In this document: piece after piece, positions 33,970 to 43,724 of the stretch
How the letters are laid out: every line of letters starts with the position of its first letter
Position numbering within the stretch: position 1 is the stretch's first letter
NCBI RefSeq assembly: GCF_004208415.1
Contig: NZ_CP035758.1
Span: 9,300,001-9,364,000, forward strand
DNA length: 64,000 bases
Direction: 5' to 3'
Source: Ktedonosporobacter rubrisoli
GTDB taxonomy: Bacteria; Chloroflexota; Ktedonobacteria; Ktedonobacterales; Ktedonobacteraceae
Position numbers and translations under genes: made by a program
The notes under the pieces: generated by a model
The model's database searches: none
The model's input: only the letters and a program-made list of their open reading frames with translations
Told to the model about the DNA's origin: nothing

Positions 33970-35886
33970 TTAGCCCGACAGATTGTGGATGCGATCCTCT
34001 TTCCACTGCTGCGTGCGCGAGAGCATTTCCTCGGCACTCTTCATCGACAGCTCGGTCACACTGCCTCCCATGATATGCGCGATCTCCTTCGAGCGCTGTT
34101 CTGGGCGCAGCTCCGTAACCACAGTGACAGTGCGATCCTCAATAATATGCTTGCTCACGTTATAATGCGTATCGGCAAAGGCGGCGATCTGTGGAAGATG
34201 CGTAATGCAAATGACCTGGTGGTTATGCGTGAGCTGCCATAATTTCTCGCCCACAACCTGACCGCTGCGTCCACTGATGCCCGAATCGATCTCATCAAAG
34301 ATAAGGGTCGGCGTTGCATCTGCCCCGGCAAGAATCGTTTTGAGGGCAAGCATAAGGCGTGAGGTCTCGCCACCCGAGGCAATCTTGGTTAATGGCTTGA
34401 ATGGCTCTCCAGGATTGGGGGCGATGAGAAACTGGACGCGATCTATCCCCGTCTGATCGCAAGCATAATTTTGCTCGGGGCCGCCGTTAAGGCTGGCCGG
34501 TACGCCATGGCTATCGGGATTTTGCATGATTTCGACCTGGAACCGCGCCCGGCGCATATTGAGATCATTAAGTTGGGCTTCCATCGCCGCCGCCAGGTAG
34601 CTGGCCACCTCTTGACGCCTCTGTGAGAGCTGCTGGGCAATCTCGCCGATCTCCCGGCGGAACTGGCTATCCTGCTGTTGCAGCTTGAGAATAGTCTCGT
34701 CGCTGTTCACAATCTGCTCAAGCTCAGCCTGATCTTCGGCAGCGCGCTGAAGCACCTCCTCGATCGTAGCACCATACTTGCGCCGCAACCTGGCCAGTAG
34801 ATCAAGGCGCTCCTCGATCTCGGCAAGACGCAACGGGTTATCCTCAATATCAGTCTCATAGCTGCTGATGCTGGCCGCAACATCCTCCAGCTGATAGATG
34901 GCCTCGGCCAGATTTTCCTCGTACTCAGCCATGGTATTATCAAGACGCACCAGTTCGCTTAAACTTCGTTGCGCGACACGTAACTGATCAAGCGCTGGAT
35001 TCAGCTCATCTCCGCCAATATCGGCACCCTTAATAGAGCCATAAATGAGCGTGCATAGCTCGCGCAAACGCTCAGCGTTGTTGAGGACGCGGCGCTCGGC
35101 TTCAAGTTCCTCATCCTCGCCAGGGCGAATGCTTGCCTTTTCAATCTCCTCAATCTCAAAGCGTAGAAACTCCGCGCGCCTATCCTGGTCGTGCTTGCTC
35201 TGCTGCAGCGTCTGGAGAGTTTTGCGTGCATTTCGCCACTCGGTAACCTTCTTGCCGAGCTCTTCACGCAGAGGGAGCAATTCCGCATAACGGTCGAGAA
35301 AATTGATATGCTGATCTGGCCTTAACAGGCTCATATGCTCGCTCTGACCATGAATGTCAACAAGCCAGCTCGCTACATGCTGTAGGATCTGCTGTGACAT
35401 GGCTCGTCCATTGATGCGCGCGACAGTACGTCCCGAGCGAAAGATATCGCGGGAGAGAATAAGCTGATCCCCTTCAGGCGTAATATCATATTCCTGAAGC
35501 AAACTGGCAAGGGCCAGGCGCGCATCGGCACTATTAGCGTCGACATTATGCGTGTGGCGCGCATAGCCGTTCTCAGCATTCTCAAAGGCCTCAAAAATCG
35601 TATGGGCCGTACTCGCTGCTGCGTAAGCCAGCTCCTCGGCTTCCTGCCGCTGTATATCGGGAGTAGAGAGCGCGTCAAGTGAGAAGATGCCTTCCACGGT
35701 GGCACGTTCGCATCCCGCGCGCACAAACTCAGCCCCAATCTTACCGCCGAGGAGAGCGTTAACGGCATCAATGATGATAGATTTGCCTGCTCCAGTCTCG
35801 CCAGTGAAAACGTTAAACTCGCGATCCAGGCGAAGGTGCAGGTTGTCGATAATAGCGAAATCTTTGATGTTTAACTCAAGTAACAT
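33970..35886 (-). CDS. recN: DNA repair protein RecN
   Basis: 638 residues, SMC-like ATPase acting in double-strand-break repair. The N-terminal lobe begins MLLELNIKDFAIIDNL and has Walker A GETGAGKS. Two coiled-coil arms (about 200-330 and 380-440) flank the hinge. The C-terminal lobe has KIASGGETSRLMLALK (ABC signature) and Walker B PTLIFDEIDSGISGR, and ends CITHLPQIAAFAD. The start overlaps the end of nadK by 11 bases, a common bacterial pairing. Confidence 0.97.
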   Translation of the reverse strand: MLLELNIKDFAIIDNLHLRLDREFNVFTGETGAGKSIIIDAVNALLGGKIGAEFVRAGCERATVEGIFSLDALSTPDIQRQEAEELAYAAASTAHTIFEAFENAENGYARHTHNVDANSADARLALASLLQEYDITPEGDQLILSRDIFRSGRTVARINGRAMSQQILQHVASWLVDIHGQSEHMSLLRPDQHINFLDRYAELLPLREELGKKVTEWRNARKTLQTLQQSKHDQDRRAEFLRFEIEEIEKASIRPGEDEELEAERRVLNNAERLRELCTLIYGSIKGADIGGDELNPALDQLRVAQRSLSELVRLDNTMAEYEENLAEAIYQLEDVAASISSYETDIEDNPLRLAEIEERLDLLARLRRKYGATIEEVLQRAAEDQAELEQIVNSDETILKLQQQDSQFRREIGEIAQQLSQRRQEVASYLAAAMEAQLNDLNMRRARFQVEIMQNPDSHGVPASLNGGPEQNYACDQTGIDRVQFLIAPNPGEPFKPLTKIASGGETSRLMLALKTILAGADATPTLIFDEIDSGISGRSGQVVGEKLWQLTHNHQVICITHLPQIAAFADTHYNVSKHIIEDRTVTVVTELRPEQRSKEIAHIMGGSVTELSMKSAEEMLSRTQQWKEDRIHNLSG

Positions 35887-36754
35887 AGTGACTTTCGCTA
35901 GTTTGTGACTTGTTGTCGCTTTTTAGCTTTTCTTGTATAAGTTGATAAAAGTACGTTGGTGGCCTACGTCTCAGGAACCGGGTGACGTAGGGACTCTTGC
36001 GAATAGTAACGATAGCCTTGTTTTTGACCTCACGATTCAACTGCCCATCGGCTGAAAAGACGCCATCTTGCGAGCCTGTGAAGATCTGAAGCTTGACGCA
36101 AGCTTCAGGGGGTAAAATTACCGAACGGTCAGACGCTAGATGTGGTGCTATAGGTGTAAGCACGCTATTTTGGACTTGCGGATGCAGTAGCGGCCCCCCT
36201 ACAGCCATATTATACGCGGTTGAACCGGTTGCTGTCGAGAGGATCATCCCATCAGCATAGGAAGTATTGTAATAATAGTCATCGACCCAGACACGTACTT
36301 GTACCCCACGTGGCCATGTGCCGCGCGCGACCACGATATCGTTCAAAGCAAGGAACTCTTCGCGTCGCCCATCCTGTTCAAGGACAGCGCTAAGCATGGA
36401 TCTTTCATCGACCCAGACCGACTTATCTCCCTCAAGATAATAGGCCAACTCTTCATAGAGCTGTTCACCAGGCTCAAGCTCGGTCAGGAAGCCAACACGC
36501 CCAAAATCAATGCCTATAATAGGTACGCCTATGCATGAGCACAGGCGCGCGGCATGTACGATCGTGCCGTCTCCTCCCAGAACAAGTACTACGTCACAGC
36601 CTTCCAGGGCAGGACCCGCGCATTCTGGTCCTTCCTGGCGGATATCAATCGCATGGACCTGGTAACCTTGCTTTTGCAGTGCAGGAGCGAGTTGGGCAGC
36701 AAAACGTGATGTATCTTGCTTTCGCCCCTGATAGAATATCGCGATTGTCTTCAC
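35876..36754 (-). CDS. nadK: NAD kinase
   Basis: Phosphorylates NAD to NADP. 292 residues from GTG 36754, chosen because GGAG lies 6 bases upstream and TIAIFYQGRK is the normal N-terminus; an ATG at 36790 lacks support. Motifs: LVLGGDGTIVHAAR (GGDG), DFGRVGFLTE, ALNDIVVARG, and TATGSTAYNMAVGGPLLHP. The last 15 residues run past the usual end and overlap recN. A hairpin at 36777-36802 lies just upstream. Confidence 0.96.
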   Translation of the reverse strand: MKTIAIFYQGRKQDTSRFAAQLAPALQKQGYQVHAIDIRQEGPECAGPALEGCDVVLVLGGDGTIVHAARLCSCIGVPIIGIDFGRVGFLTELEPGEQLYEELAYYLEGDKSVWVDERSMLSAVLEQDGRREEFLALNDIVVARGTWPRGVQVRVWVDDYYYNTSYADGMILSTATGSTAYNMAVGGPLLHPQVQNSVLTPIAPHLASDRSVILPPEACVKLQIFTGSQDGVFSADGQLNREVKNKAIVTIRKSPYVTRFLRRRPPTYFYQLIQEKLKSDNKSQTSESHYVT

Positions 36755-36776
36755 AAATTTCTCCAAACAGGCAAGC

Positions 36777-36802
36777 AAGGGCGAACACAAGGTGTCGCCC
36801 TT
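36777..36802 (-). promoter_or_regulatory. Hairpin in the nadK leader
   Basis: AAGGGCG-A-ACAC and GTGTCGCCCTT form an 11-bp stem with one bulged base and a 3-base loop, ending 22 bases upstream of the nadK start. No T-run follows on the minus strand; it could control translation or be a remnant. Confidence 0.4.
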
Positions 36803-37045
36803 ACACTTCTAGCCAACGTAATGGTACGTCATGGCGCTATGGTTGTCAACTGTACCGCGAAACATTTATCCATAAAATTCTTCTCTTACACCAAAGTGTT
36901 GCTAATTCAGGCTAAAAATGCTCTTTAGCTTTGATTTACCGGGCTGAAAAGATACGTCTTCTTCTATCTATATATGAGAGAGCGACGTAAGAATCTCTCT
37001 TCCCTGCTAAACAAGAGCATCAGTAAATATAGTCCTTCAATTGTA

Positions 37046-38572
37046 TCAGCTCTCGGCCTGTGATTGCTGCAATTTTTCCTCGGCTAGCCAGAGTGCATCA
37101 TCCTTTGAATGGATCAAGCCTTCGGCCTGAGCCTCGGCAATATAATCGAGTAGCTGGCCTACCAGCGGCCCAGGCGCGATTTTCAGGCGGCGCATAAGCT
37201 CTTCGGCCTGAATGATCCTGGGCGGCAAGATGCGCTCGCGTTCGCGAATATAGCGCGTAAGAAGCAAGCGTACTGTGGCCAGATGATTATACCAGGTGCG
37301 CGCCAGGGGCTCTGGCCCGCGCATCGCCAGATGGTCGGCAAGAGAGACGAGCGCAACAATGATGCCTGCGGGGCCAAGCTCAACAAAGTAGCGGCGTATA
37401 GCGCGCTCTGTAATCGTTGTCTGACTGAGCTGGCCCGGACGCATATGATGGGCCACCACCTGCTGGACAAGCCGCCTATCGTGTGTGCTAGCGCTCAGGC
37501 GCTGCATGATTTGTTGGGCAAGAGGCACGCCGGCCTGTGGATGTCCATAGAAATGAATATTGCCCTCGTCATCTACAGCATAAGTGACCGGCTTTCCGAT
37601 ATCATGTAAAAGAGCTGCCAGTTTCATTGGCGGTGCCGTGAGCTGCGTGAACTGAAAGATGCCCTCCTGCTCCGCTTGCTCCAGCAGGGTGCGCACTTCC
37701 TGGAGATCGTGCTGCTCGCTATTCTCAAGAGGCGAGCAGGCGATTTCTTGTGGGCTTTGCTGCCAGAGCGAAGCCAGATGTTCGAGGGCCGCAACGCTTT
37801 CCAGAGAATGTTCCAGGACATCCCAATAGTGCAAGGCAGGTTGAGGCATTCCCCGGGCTGCGATAAATTCAGGAAAGAGAGCTGTGAAGAGGCCGTGTTG
37901 ATCGAGGAAGCGTAAACGTTCAGTTGCCCCTGGCAGGCGTAAGATCGTATAGAGCTCCTCGTGAATCCGCTCAGAGGCTGCACGCGGCAATAAAGACGAA
38001 TCGCGCGAGATGAATTTCTGGGTATGGCTCTCAATCGTCAATCGATAGCGAGCCATAAAGCGGACCGCGCGCAACATACGCAGCGGATCATGGCGAAAGA
38101 TACCCTCGTTGCAGGCCCTGAGAATGCGGGCATCAAGATCGTCAAGGCCCTGTAATGGATCGATTAATGTGAGTGGCGCTGCCGTGGTAAAATGTTGAAT
38201 AAGGTTGTCCAATGGAACTGCCATCGCGTTAACTGTAAAGTCGCGCTGACGCAGATCCTCCTCTATAACATCTCCAAGCATAGGAGAGATGTCAAGGCTT
38301 AGTCCGTGTGCATCCTCTTTGACTACAACACGGCTTGCCTTCTCATTCATATAGGCGTAATAACCATGTAGTTTGTCGGCCAGGCGACGGGCTAGCCGGG
38401 GAGCATCTCCATGTACAGCGATATCCCAGTCGGTGAAGGACTCGCCGAGCAGCAGATTGCGAAGCGCACCTCCGACGAGATAGGCGCGCGTATGGTGATC
38501 ACTAAAATAGCTAGCGACTCGCTGTAATACATGGAGTGTCAAGGAATCAATCTTGTATAGTTCGCGTTGCAT
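37046..38572 (-). CDS. CCA-adding/poly(A) polymerase-type tRNA nucleotidyltransferase with HD domain
   Basis: 508 residues. The class II nucleotidyltransferase head has YLVGGALRNLLLGESFTDWDIAV (G-G...R, DxD) and RDFTVNAMAVPL; the RNA-binding neck has DPLRMLRAVRFMARY. The C-terminal HD phosphohydrolase domain has LAALLHDIGKP, HFYGHPQAG and VVAHHMRP. It repairs or adds the 3' CCA of tRNA; CCA-only, A-adding and CC-adding types cannot be told apart here. Monocistronic with its own promoter region to the right. Confidence 0.93.
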   Translation of the reverse strand: MQRELYKIDSLTLHVLQRVASYFSDHHTRAYLVGGALRNLLLGESFTDWDIAVHGDAPRLARRLADKLHGYYAYMNEKASRVVVKEDAHGLSLDISPMLGDVIEEDLRQRDFTVNAMAVPLDNLIQHFTTAAPLTLIDPLQGLDDLDARILRACNEGIFRHDPLRMLRAVRFMARYRLTIESHTQKFISRDSSLLPRAASERIHEELYTILRLPGATERLRFLDQHGLFTALFPEFIAARGMPQPALHYWDVLEHSLESVAALEHLASLWQQSPQEIACSPLENSEQHDLQEVRTLLEQAEQEGIFQFTQLTAPPMKLAALLHDIGKPVTYAVDDEGNIHFYGHPQAGVPLAQQIMQRLSASTHDRRLVQQVVAHHMRPGQLSQTTITERAIRRYFVELGPAGIIVALVSLADHLAMRGPEPLARTWYNHLATVRLLLTRYIRERERILPPRIIQAEELMRRLKIAPGPLVGQLLDYIAEAQAEGLIHSKDDALWLAEEKLQQSQAES

Positions 38573-38877
38573 AATCTTCAGGCCCGGGAATAATCCCTTC
38601 TCTTTAGTTTATTAGTATCAGGACCCCCTCAACGATCCGATCTTTAGCACGTATAGATAGTTGAGGATAAAGAGCGAGATAGCATTTTTACTTTAAGAAT
38701 CGAGACTAAGCATAGCCTATATTGCCAATATCATACCGAATTGTACCATAGGGATGGAAGGATCATAGAATATATAAGTAAAATATGCTAAAAGGATTTT
38801 CCTGCGCCTCTAAGGTAAGAGGATTAGTTTGGTTGATGGTAAGTACCTTCCTATATTTACGGAAAAGGACTGTGTGA
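38573..38877. other. Divergent spacer between the CCA enzyme and cas6
   Basis: A+T-rich, no gene and no CRISPR-like repeats. A possible right-facing promoter is TTGTAC (38741) with TAGAAT or CATAGA near 38764-38771, but spacing is imperfect. Confidence 0.5.
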
Positions 38878-39834
38878 ATGGATATGTCGTTCTCCTCTAC
38901 AGCACCGGCCAGGCTCTATGCACTCGCGCTGAAATTACGTCCCCTACAATATGGCACGCTAATGCCTTTCTCTGGCGAGCTGGTACACGGTGCATGGCTG
39001 CACTGGTTAAAGCAGACGGCGCCCGAAGTCGCTACATGGCTCCATGATGGAAACAGACGCAGATTTTTTACTTGCTCTAGTCTGTTGTTTCCTTTGTCAC
39101 CGTATAGAATGTTAGAGGCAGAACGCGAGAATACCCATTTGCCTCTCGATCCCGCGAAAGTCTATACATTACGCATTACGTTACTGCTTGGCGAATTATT
39201 TCCCCTTTTTTATGATACGCTCTTGAATTTTAATAAGCAGGAGGGCAAGGGTGTCAGGCCGCCCTTTATTCTGATTGGCAAGCAACATTTTTTGCTCGAA
39301 GAAGTTGTGATGGACAATAACGAGGCCAGTGGCTGGACTGGTTTTACCTCGATAGTTGAGCTAAGCGAAAAAGTAAAGCAGCTCAAGCTTGGGAACGTAG
39401 AATCGCTACGGCTGGAATTTGCTTCCCTGACAACCTTTAATCGCAGCAATACAAAAAGAGGCTATGGAACACACTATGCGCGCCTTCCCTTACCAATGTA
39501 TGTCTTTCCTGGACTGGTACGACGTTGGGAGGATATTGCACCACCCGAGATGGTCGGCTGGGTGCAGAGGGAGCGCATCGAGCAATATATTCAGGAAGAC
39601 GGGGTAATTGTTGCTGATTACGATCTGAAGACGCACCATGTCAGGTTTACGACGCATGTACAGCAGGGATTTATAGGTACGTGTAAGTATCATCTGCGCG
39701 GTCCTGATGAAGAGACGAGCCAGGAGACCCCACTGACGGTGCGTCAGCAATTGCTATTGCTGGCCTATCTTGCCTTTTATTGTGGCATAGGCTATAAAAC
39801 TTCAATGGGTATGGGGCGTACCAGGATTATTTAG
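38878..39834 (+). CDS. cas6: Solitary CRISPR endoribonuclease Cas6
   Basis: 318 residues. The N-terminal ferredoxin-like half has ARLYALALKLRP and FSGELVHGAWLHWL, whose His37 or His42 could be the catalytic residue; the C-terminal half ends with the glycine-rich loop YCGIGYKTSMGMGRTRII, the Cas6 hallmark for binding the crRNA repeat stem. Cas6 cuts pre-crRNA in type I and III systems. No other cas gene and no repeat array is present within 25 kb either way, so it must work on arrays elsewhere, or has been left behind. AAGGAC lies 7 bases before the ATG. An earlier ATG at 38835 is in another frame. Confidence 0.85.
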   Translation: MDMSFSSTAPARLYALALKLRPLQYGTLMPFSGELVHGAWLHWLKQTAPEVATWLHDGNRRRFFTCSSLLFPLSPYRMLEAERENTHLPLDPAKVYTLRITLLLGELFPLFYDTLLNFNKQEGKGVRPPFILIGKQHFLLEEVVMDNNEASGWTGFTSIVELSEKVKQLKLGNVESLRLEFASLTTFNRSNTKRGYGTHYARLPLPMYVFPGLVRRWEDIAPPEMVGWVQRERIEQYIQEDGVIVADYDLKTHHVRFTTHVQQGFIGTCKYHLRGPDEETSQETPLTVRQQLLLLAYLAFYCGIGYKTSMGMGRTRII

Positions 39835-39990
39835 CATAAGCGCTGAGAAGGCGTGAAGGACTTTGCCACGCTCAAACGTGCAGAAGGTATGCGCCCAATA
39901 GGCTGCCCAGGAAGTTTCAGGGCGTGGCAGCACTTGTCATCTAAGCCATTCCCATGTATAGTAAAGTAGAACTTTTCAGGAAAGGCGTTT

Positions 39991-40335
39991 ATGGGAGAAT
40001 TCTCTTGTGTGCGCATATGGCAGCTCAAAGCCGAGGCCACTCCTGCCGATCTGGAAAACCTGGCCACTTCTAGCCTTTTAGAGATGCAGCGCTGGATTCC
40101 CGGAGTAAAGCGGTTTGCCTTATTTCGTATAGCCTATACGGCCGACGATGCGACACGATATAGCATGAACTTAACTTTTGCTAGCCATGAGGCGTATAAA
40201 TATTGGTTACAGATGGAAGAAGAGGCCCTGGACTATTGGGAACGCTATGCCGCGGTGTTGACGCGTTGGGAGCAGTTATGCTTTCTGGTAGCAGAATATG
40301 CGGGTGAGCTGATTGTAGATGCGAGTCTGGGATAA
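39991..40335 (+). CDS. Hypothetical protein, possibly dimeric alpha/beta-barrel
   Basis: 114 residues, soluble, no signal peptide. VRIWQLKAEATPADLENL, GVKRFALFRIAYT and RYSMNLTFASHEAYKYWLQ alternate strands and helices in the way of the Dabb/EthD/ABM-type ferredoxin-like fold, but no signature is conclusive. AGGAAAGG precedes the ATG. It lies 156 bases after cas6; no functional link is visible. Confidence 0.55.
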   Translation: MGEFSCVRIWQLKAEATPADLENLATSSLLEMQRWIPGVKRFALFRIAYTADDATRYSMNLTFASHEAYKYWLQMEEEALDYWERYAAVLTRWEQLCFLVAEYAGELIVDASLG

Positions 40336-40461
40336 TAGATAGCAACTTATCGATTACCCTGTCTCTTGGATGGAGGCAGCCGGTGAGGTGTGGTTCTCAA
40401 TGGGGAATGTTTGTAAGAGCATCTGGTAGTATAGTACCACCTTGCGTGCCAGGAACATAGC

Positions 40462-42369
40462 ATGAGTCAAAATTATGGTGTATTACGGGTTGTACGCATT
40501 TGTCCCCCGGCCAATGCAATGGACAATCTTCAGGACAGATATCCCACGGGATGGCTACCAGATGAGAGGTTGGTCCATCTACTGACGCGGTGCGAGACAA
40601 CCATCGGACGAGCCTTAAGCAATGAAATTATTCTGATGGACCCTACCGTGTCGCGCGAGCACGCTCGCCTGGTGTTAGATGAAAGAGGATGGCATATCTT
40701 CAATCTGACATTGCATAATACCGTGCGTGTGAATGGACGACAGGTGCCCAGTGGTAGTAGCTTACCGCTGTCGCCGCAGGATTTTCTTGTGCTAGGGAGC
40801 ACAATACTGCAATTGATTGCCCCTCAGCATTCCTTACTGGAGTATAGCCCTGTACAAGATAAACAGCTCTTATGCCTTGAGCCACTAAATGGTTCATCAA
40901 AGTCCTCTGAAGCTGCTATACAGCCACTCTCTTCGGCGAATGGAGCCTCGGCCAATGGGCATGCGCGCTCTAATGGTATCTGGAAAAAGATCATCCAGGT
41001 ATCTCAGATTGAAGCAACCTTCAAGCCTTCTGGACAAGGGGCGCGCGTGCCTCCGGCCGCTTATTCTTTAGCTTCGACGCCTCCACTGCCTGAGCAGCCC
41101 GAGCCCGAGATGGTCGCCCATCAATGGAAGGACAACGAGGAGAATTTGCTGGGGGCAGGCATTACTATGCAGTTTGCTTTGCCTCAGCGTTTGAACGCGC
41201 GCATGCGCTGGCTGATTGCCGGGGCCGGGGTTGCGGTTGCTGCAGTTTTGCTGGCCTGCACACTGCTCTTAAGCAGCCTGATAGGCGTCTCTGCTTTGCA
41301 AAAGAATGGATTCTTTACCATCGTCGCGGACCTGACGATCCCTTTATTGCCGGCTATTGCGATTAGCCTGCTTGTCGACTTTATCGATCGCTATGAGCGT
41401 GAGCCCTGGTTTTTGCGCCTGGCAGCCTTTTTTTGGGGCGCGATCATTGCTATTCCTACCTCCCTGTTGATCGAACAGAACGTTACAGCTTTTATGCAAA
41501 ACATTCTGGGGCCGGAGGTAAACAACCTGCTCTGGTCTGCTGTAAGAGGGCTCAATGCCGGAATTGCCGAGGAGACCGTAAAGGGCCTGGGAGTGTTATT
41601 GCTATTTGTGGTGCTGCGCGATGAATTCGATAATGTAACTGATGGAATTATCTATGGAGCTCTGATCGGGGCAGGTTTTGCGATGGTAGAGGATTTTATC
41701 TACTTCTTGCAGAACCCGAAGGATTTGATTTTATTTCTCTTTATCGGGCGTATTGTATTGGGCTGGCTCTGCCACTCGACGTTTACTGTGTGCTTTGGGG
41801 CGGCCCTTGGCTATGTCAGGCACACGCGCGTGAAGTGGCGGCATATTGCCTTCCCGCTCATTGGCTATCTGTGTGCCGTTGGCCTGCATAGCGTCTTTGA
41901 CTTTATTAGCTTCTTTGCCTACGCGGTTGCGGTTAACTCGCCAGCGAACAGCCCGGCGCTCATGTTCTCGGTGCTGGCAGTCGTTGGCGATTATATCCCT
42001 CCTTTTATAACCCAGATCATCTTGATCTATTTCCTGATCAAATCCCTGGCCCATGAAGCCGCAGTTATTCGCGAATTTCTTGCCTCGGAGGTGAGCGACG
42101 GGATCGTGAAGGTGAATGAGTATGCCCTCCTGCAAAACTCGTTCCAGCGCACAAAAGAAGAGCGGCGTGTGCTCAGGCGCAGCGGATTTAAGCAATGGAT
42201 GCGGGTAAAAGCGCTCTATCAAACAGAAATTGGCCTGGCGTTTCGCAAGTGGCATGTGAGCATGGGGGATAAGCCCAAGCTGGGGTATCGGCAGCCTGAA
42301 GATGCGTATCGCCAGCGTATTAAGCATCTGCGCCAGGAGATAGCCGCCGCCGAGGCGCAAAGGCGCTGA
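40462..42369 (+). CDS. FHA domain fused to PrsW-type intramembrane protease
   Basis: 635 residues. Residues about 35-115 are an FHA phosphothreonine-binding domain (TTIGRALSNEIILMDPTVSREHARLVL, then NGRQVPSGSSLPL). A proline-rich linker leads to eight or nine TM helices forming a PrsW protease: DRYEREPW, AGIAEETVKGLG (the EE pair), GAGFAMVEDFIY, GWLCHSTFT and LHSVFDF carry the conserved acidic and histidine residues. PrsW cleaves anti-sigma factors in Bacillus; here the FHA head could recruit phosphorylated substrates. A cytosolic C-terminal tail of about 100 residues follows. AGGAAC precedes the ATG. Confidence 0.9.
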   Translation: MSQNYGVLRVVRICPPANAMDNLQDRYPTGWLPDERLVHLLTRCETTIGRALSNEIILMDPTVSREHARLVLDERGWHIFNLTLHNTVRVNGRQVPSGSSLPLSPQDFLVLGSTILQLIAPQHSLLEYSPVQDKQLLCLEPLNGSSKSSEAAIQPLSSANGASANGHARSNGIWKKIIQVSQIEATFKPSGQGARVPPAAYSLASTPPLPEQPEPEMVAHQWKDNEENLLGAGITMQFALPQRLNARMRWLIAGAGVAVAAVLLACTLLLSSLIGVSALQKNGFFTIVADLTIPLLPAIAISLLVDFIDRYEREPWFLRLAAFFWGAIIAIPTSLLIEQNVTAFMQNILGPEVNNLLWSAVRGLNAGIAEETVKGLGVLLLFVVLRDEFDNVTDGIIYGALIGAGFAMVEDFIYFLQNPKDLILFLFIGRIVLGWLCHSTFTVCFGAALGYVRHTRVKWRHIAFPLIGYLCAVGLHSVFDFISFFAYAVAVNSPANSPALMFSVLAVVGDYIPPFITQIILIYFLIKSLAHEAAVIREFLASEVSDGIVKVNEYALLQNSFQRTKEERRVLRRSGFKQWMRVKALYQTEIGLAFRKWHVSMGDKPKLGYRQPEDAYRQRIKHLRQEIAAAEAQRR

Positions 42370-42546
42370 AAAGTAACTTGCTCAAGGAAACATTGTAGCA
42401 TTATGCTTACTCGCCGCGCCTACCAATCGATGCGACGTTGGCAAATAGATAAGGGCCAGCGATGCTGCCTGCTGGCGTATGGCTGGAGCGGCCCCACCTT
42501 TAAACTTCTCTTCAAGCCGAAGCTCGCTTAGCTCCTTACTGAGTGC

Positions 42547-42575
42547 TTGACTTTCTCAAAAAAGCGCGCGACAAT
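42547..42575 (+). promoter_or_regulatory. Promoter of the 2-oxoacid dehydrogenase operon
   Basis: TTGACT (42547-42552), 17-base spacer, GACAAT (42570-42575), about 55 bases upstream of the E1 alpha start. Confidence 0.6.
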
Positions 42576-42629
42576 GAAATGAGGGTGTGTGATTTTTTTT
42601 GCCACCTTCCGATCCTAAGGAGTTAGTTG

Positions 42630-43724
42630 ATGTCTGGAAAAAACTTAGAGCGGGCTGACCTGCTACAGATTTACCACTTTATGCGCCTCACCCGTGCTAT
42701 GGAGGATCGCACCCGTACACTCTTCTTGCAAGGGAAGGTTGTCGGTGGCGTCTACACAGCACAGGGACATGAAGCTACTACCGTTGGAGCAGCAATGACG
42801 CTGGGCAATGGGGACTTCATCGTTCCTCAACATCGAGATCTAGGAATGCATATGGTGCGGGGCACCTCACCACGCGCGGTCATGTGCCAATGGCTGGCGC
42901 GCGGAAATGCGCCTACCCTGGGCCGTGATGGGCAGATCCATATAGGAGATATGCATCATGGCATTGTTCCGATGATCAGTTTGTTGGGGGAATCGTTGCC
43001 TGTAGCGTGCGGAGTCGCTCTGACTATGAAGATGCGTAAGCGCCCCACTGTTGTACTGGCTTCCTGCGGAGATGGTGCGACGAATACTGGACCATTTCAC
43101 GAAGCTGTGAACTTTGCATCGGTGCAGAAACTGCCACTGGTGTTCATAATTGAGAACAATGGCTATGCCTATTCGACTCCTACTTATAAGCAGTTCGCTG
43201 TACAAAACCTCTCTGAGCGCGCCAAAGCCTATGATATTCCCGGCGAAACCGTTGACGGCAATGATGTGCTGGCCGTGGTTGAGGCCGTTGGAAAAGCCGT
43301 GGAACGTGCTCGTGGCGGGAACGGACCTTCCATAGTTGAGTGCAAAACTTTCAGAGTGCGCGGACATTCTGAAGCCGATAAGGCCGACTACGTGCCCAAA
43401 GAGCTGCGCGACGAATGGTTAGCAAAAGATCCAATTAAGCGCTTTGAAGCATATTTAAAGAATGAACAAGTCTTAACAGATGCCACAAAAGCTGAGATTG
43501 AGGCGAAAGTCAAGGCAATAGTTGATGATGCTGTACGGTTTGCTGAAAACAGCCCGGCGCCGGATGCAACTACTGTGGCTGATTACGTCTTTGCCCCTGA
43601 TGGCCCGATAGCGATTGTCGGTGAACCTGGCGCGGATAACTCGCGCTATATCAATGCCCTCGATAGGCGCATTAACCAACCGTTCAGCACCATCAGTAAG
43701 GCAGAGGAGGCCGTGGGACGATGA
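42630..43724 (+). CDS. 2-oxoacid dehydrogenase E1 component, alpha subunit
   Basis: 364 residues from ATG 42630 (AAGGAG at 42617-42622, 7 bases upstream). The thiamine diphosphate motif is SCGDGATNTGPFHEAVNFAS ending in IIENN, and GHEATTVGAA with PQHRDLG are usual for alpha subunits of pyruvate, acetoin or branched-chain complexes. Decarboxylates the 2-oxoacid and passes the acyl group to E2. Which substrate is used cannot be read from sequence; no E3 gene is in the operon. Overlaps E1 beta by four bases (ATGA). Confidence 0.94.
   Translation: MSGKNLERADLLQIYHFMRLTRAMEDRTRTLFLQGKVVGGVYTAQGHEATTVGAAMTLGNGDFIVPQHRDLGMHMVRGTSPRAVMCQWLARGNAPTLGRDGQIHIGDMHHGIVPMISLLGESLPVACGVALTMKMRKRPTVVLASCGDGATNTGPFHEAVNFASVQKLPLVFIIENNGYAYSTPTYKQFAVQNLSERAKAYDIPGETVDGNDVLAVVEAVGKAVERARGGNGPSIVECKTFRVRGHSEADKADYVPKELRDEWLAKDPIKRFEAYLKNEQVLTDATKAEIEAKVKAIVDDAVRFAENSPAPDATTVADYVFAPDGPIAIVGEPGADNSRYINALDRRINQPFSTISKAEEAVGR

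Noticed and set aside
38573..40461. CRISPR array near cas6
   Set aside because: Both flanks were read; no direct repeats of 25-40 bases.
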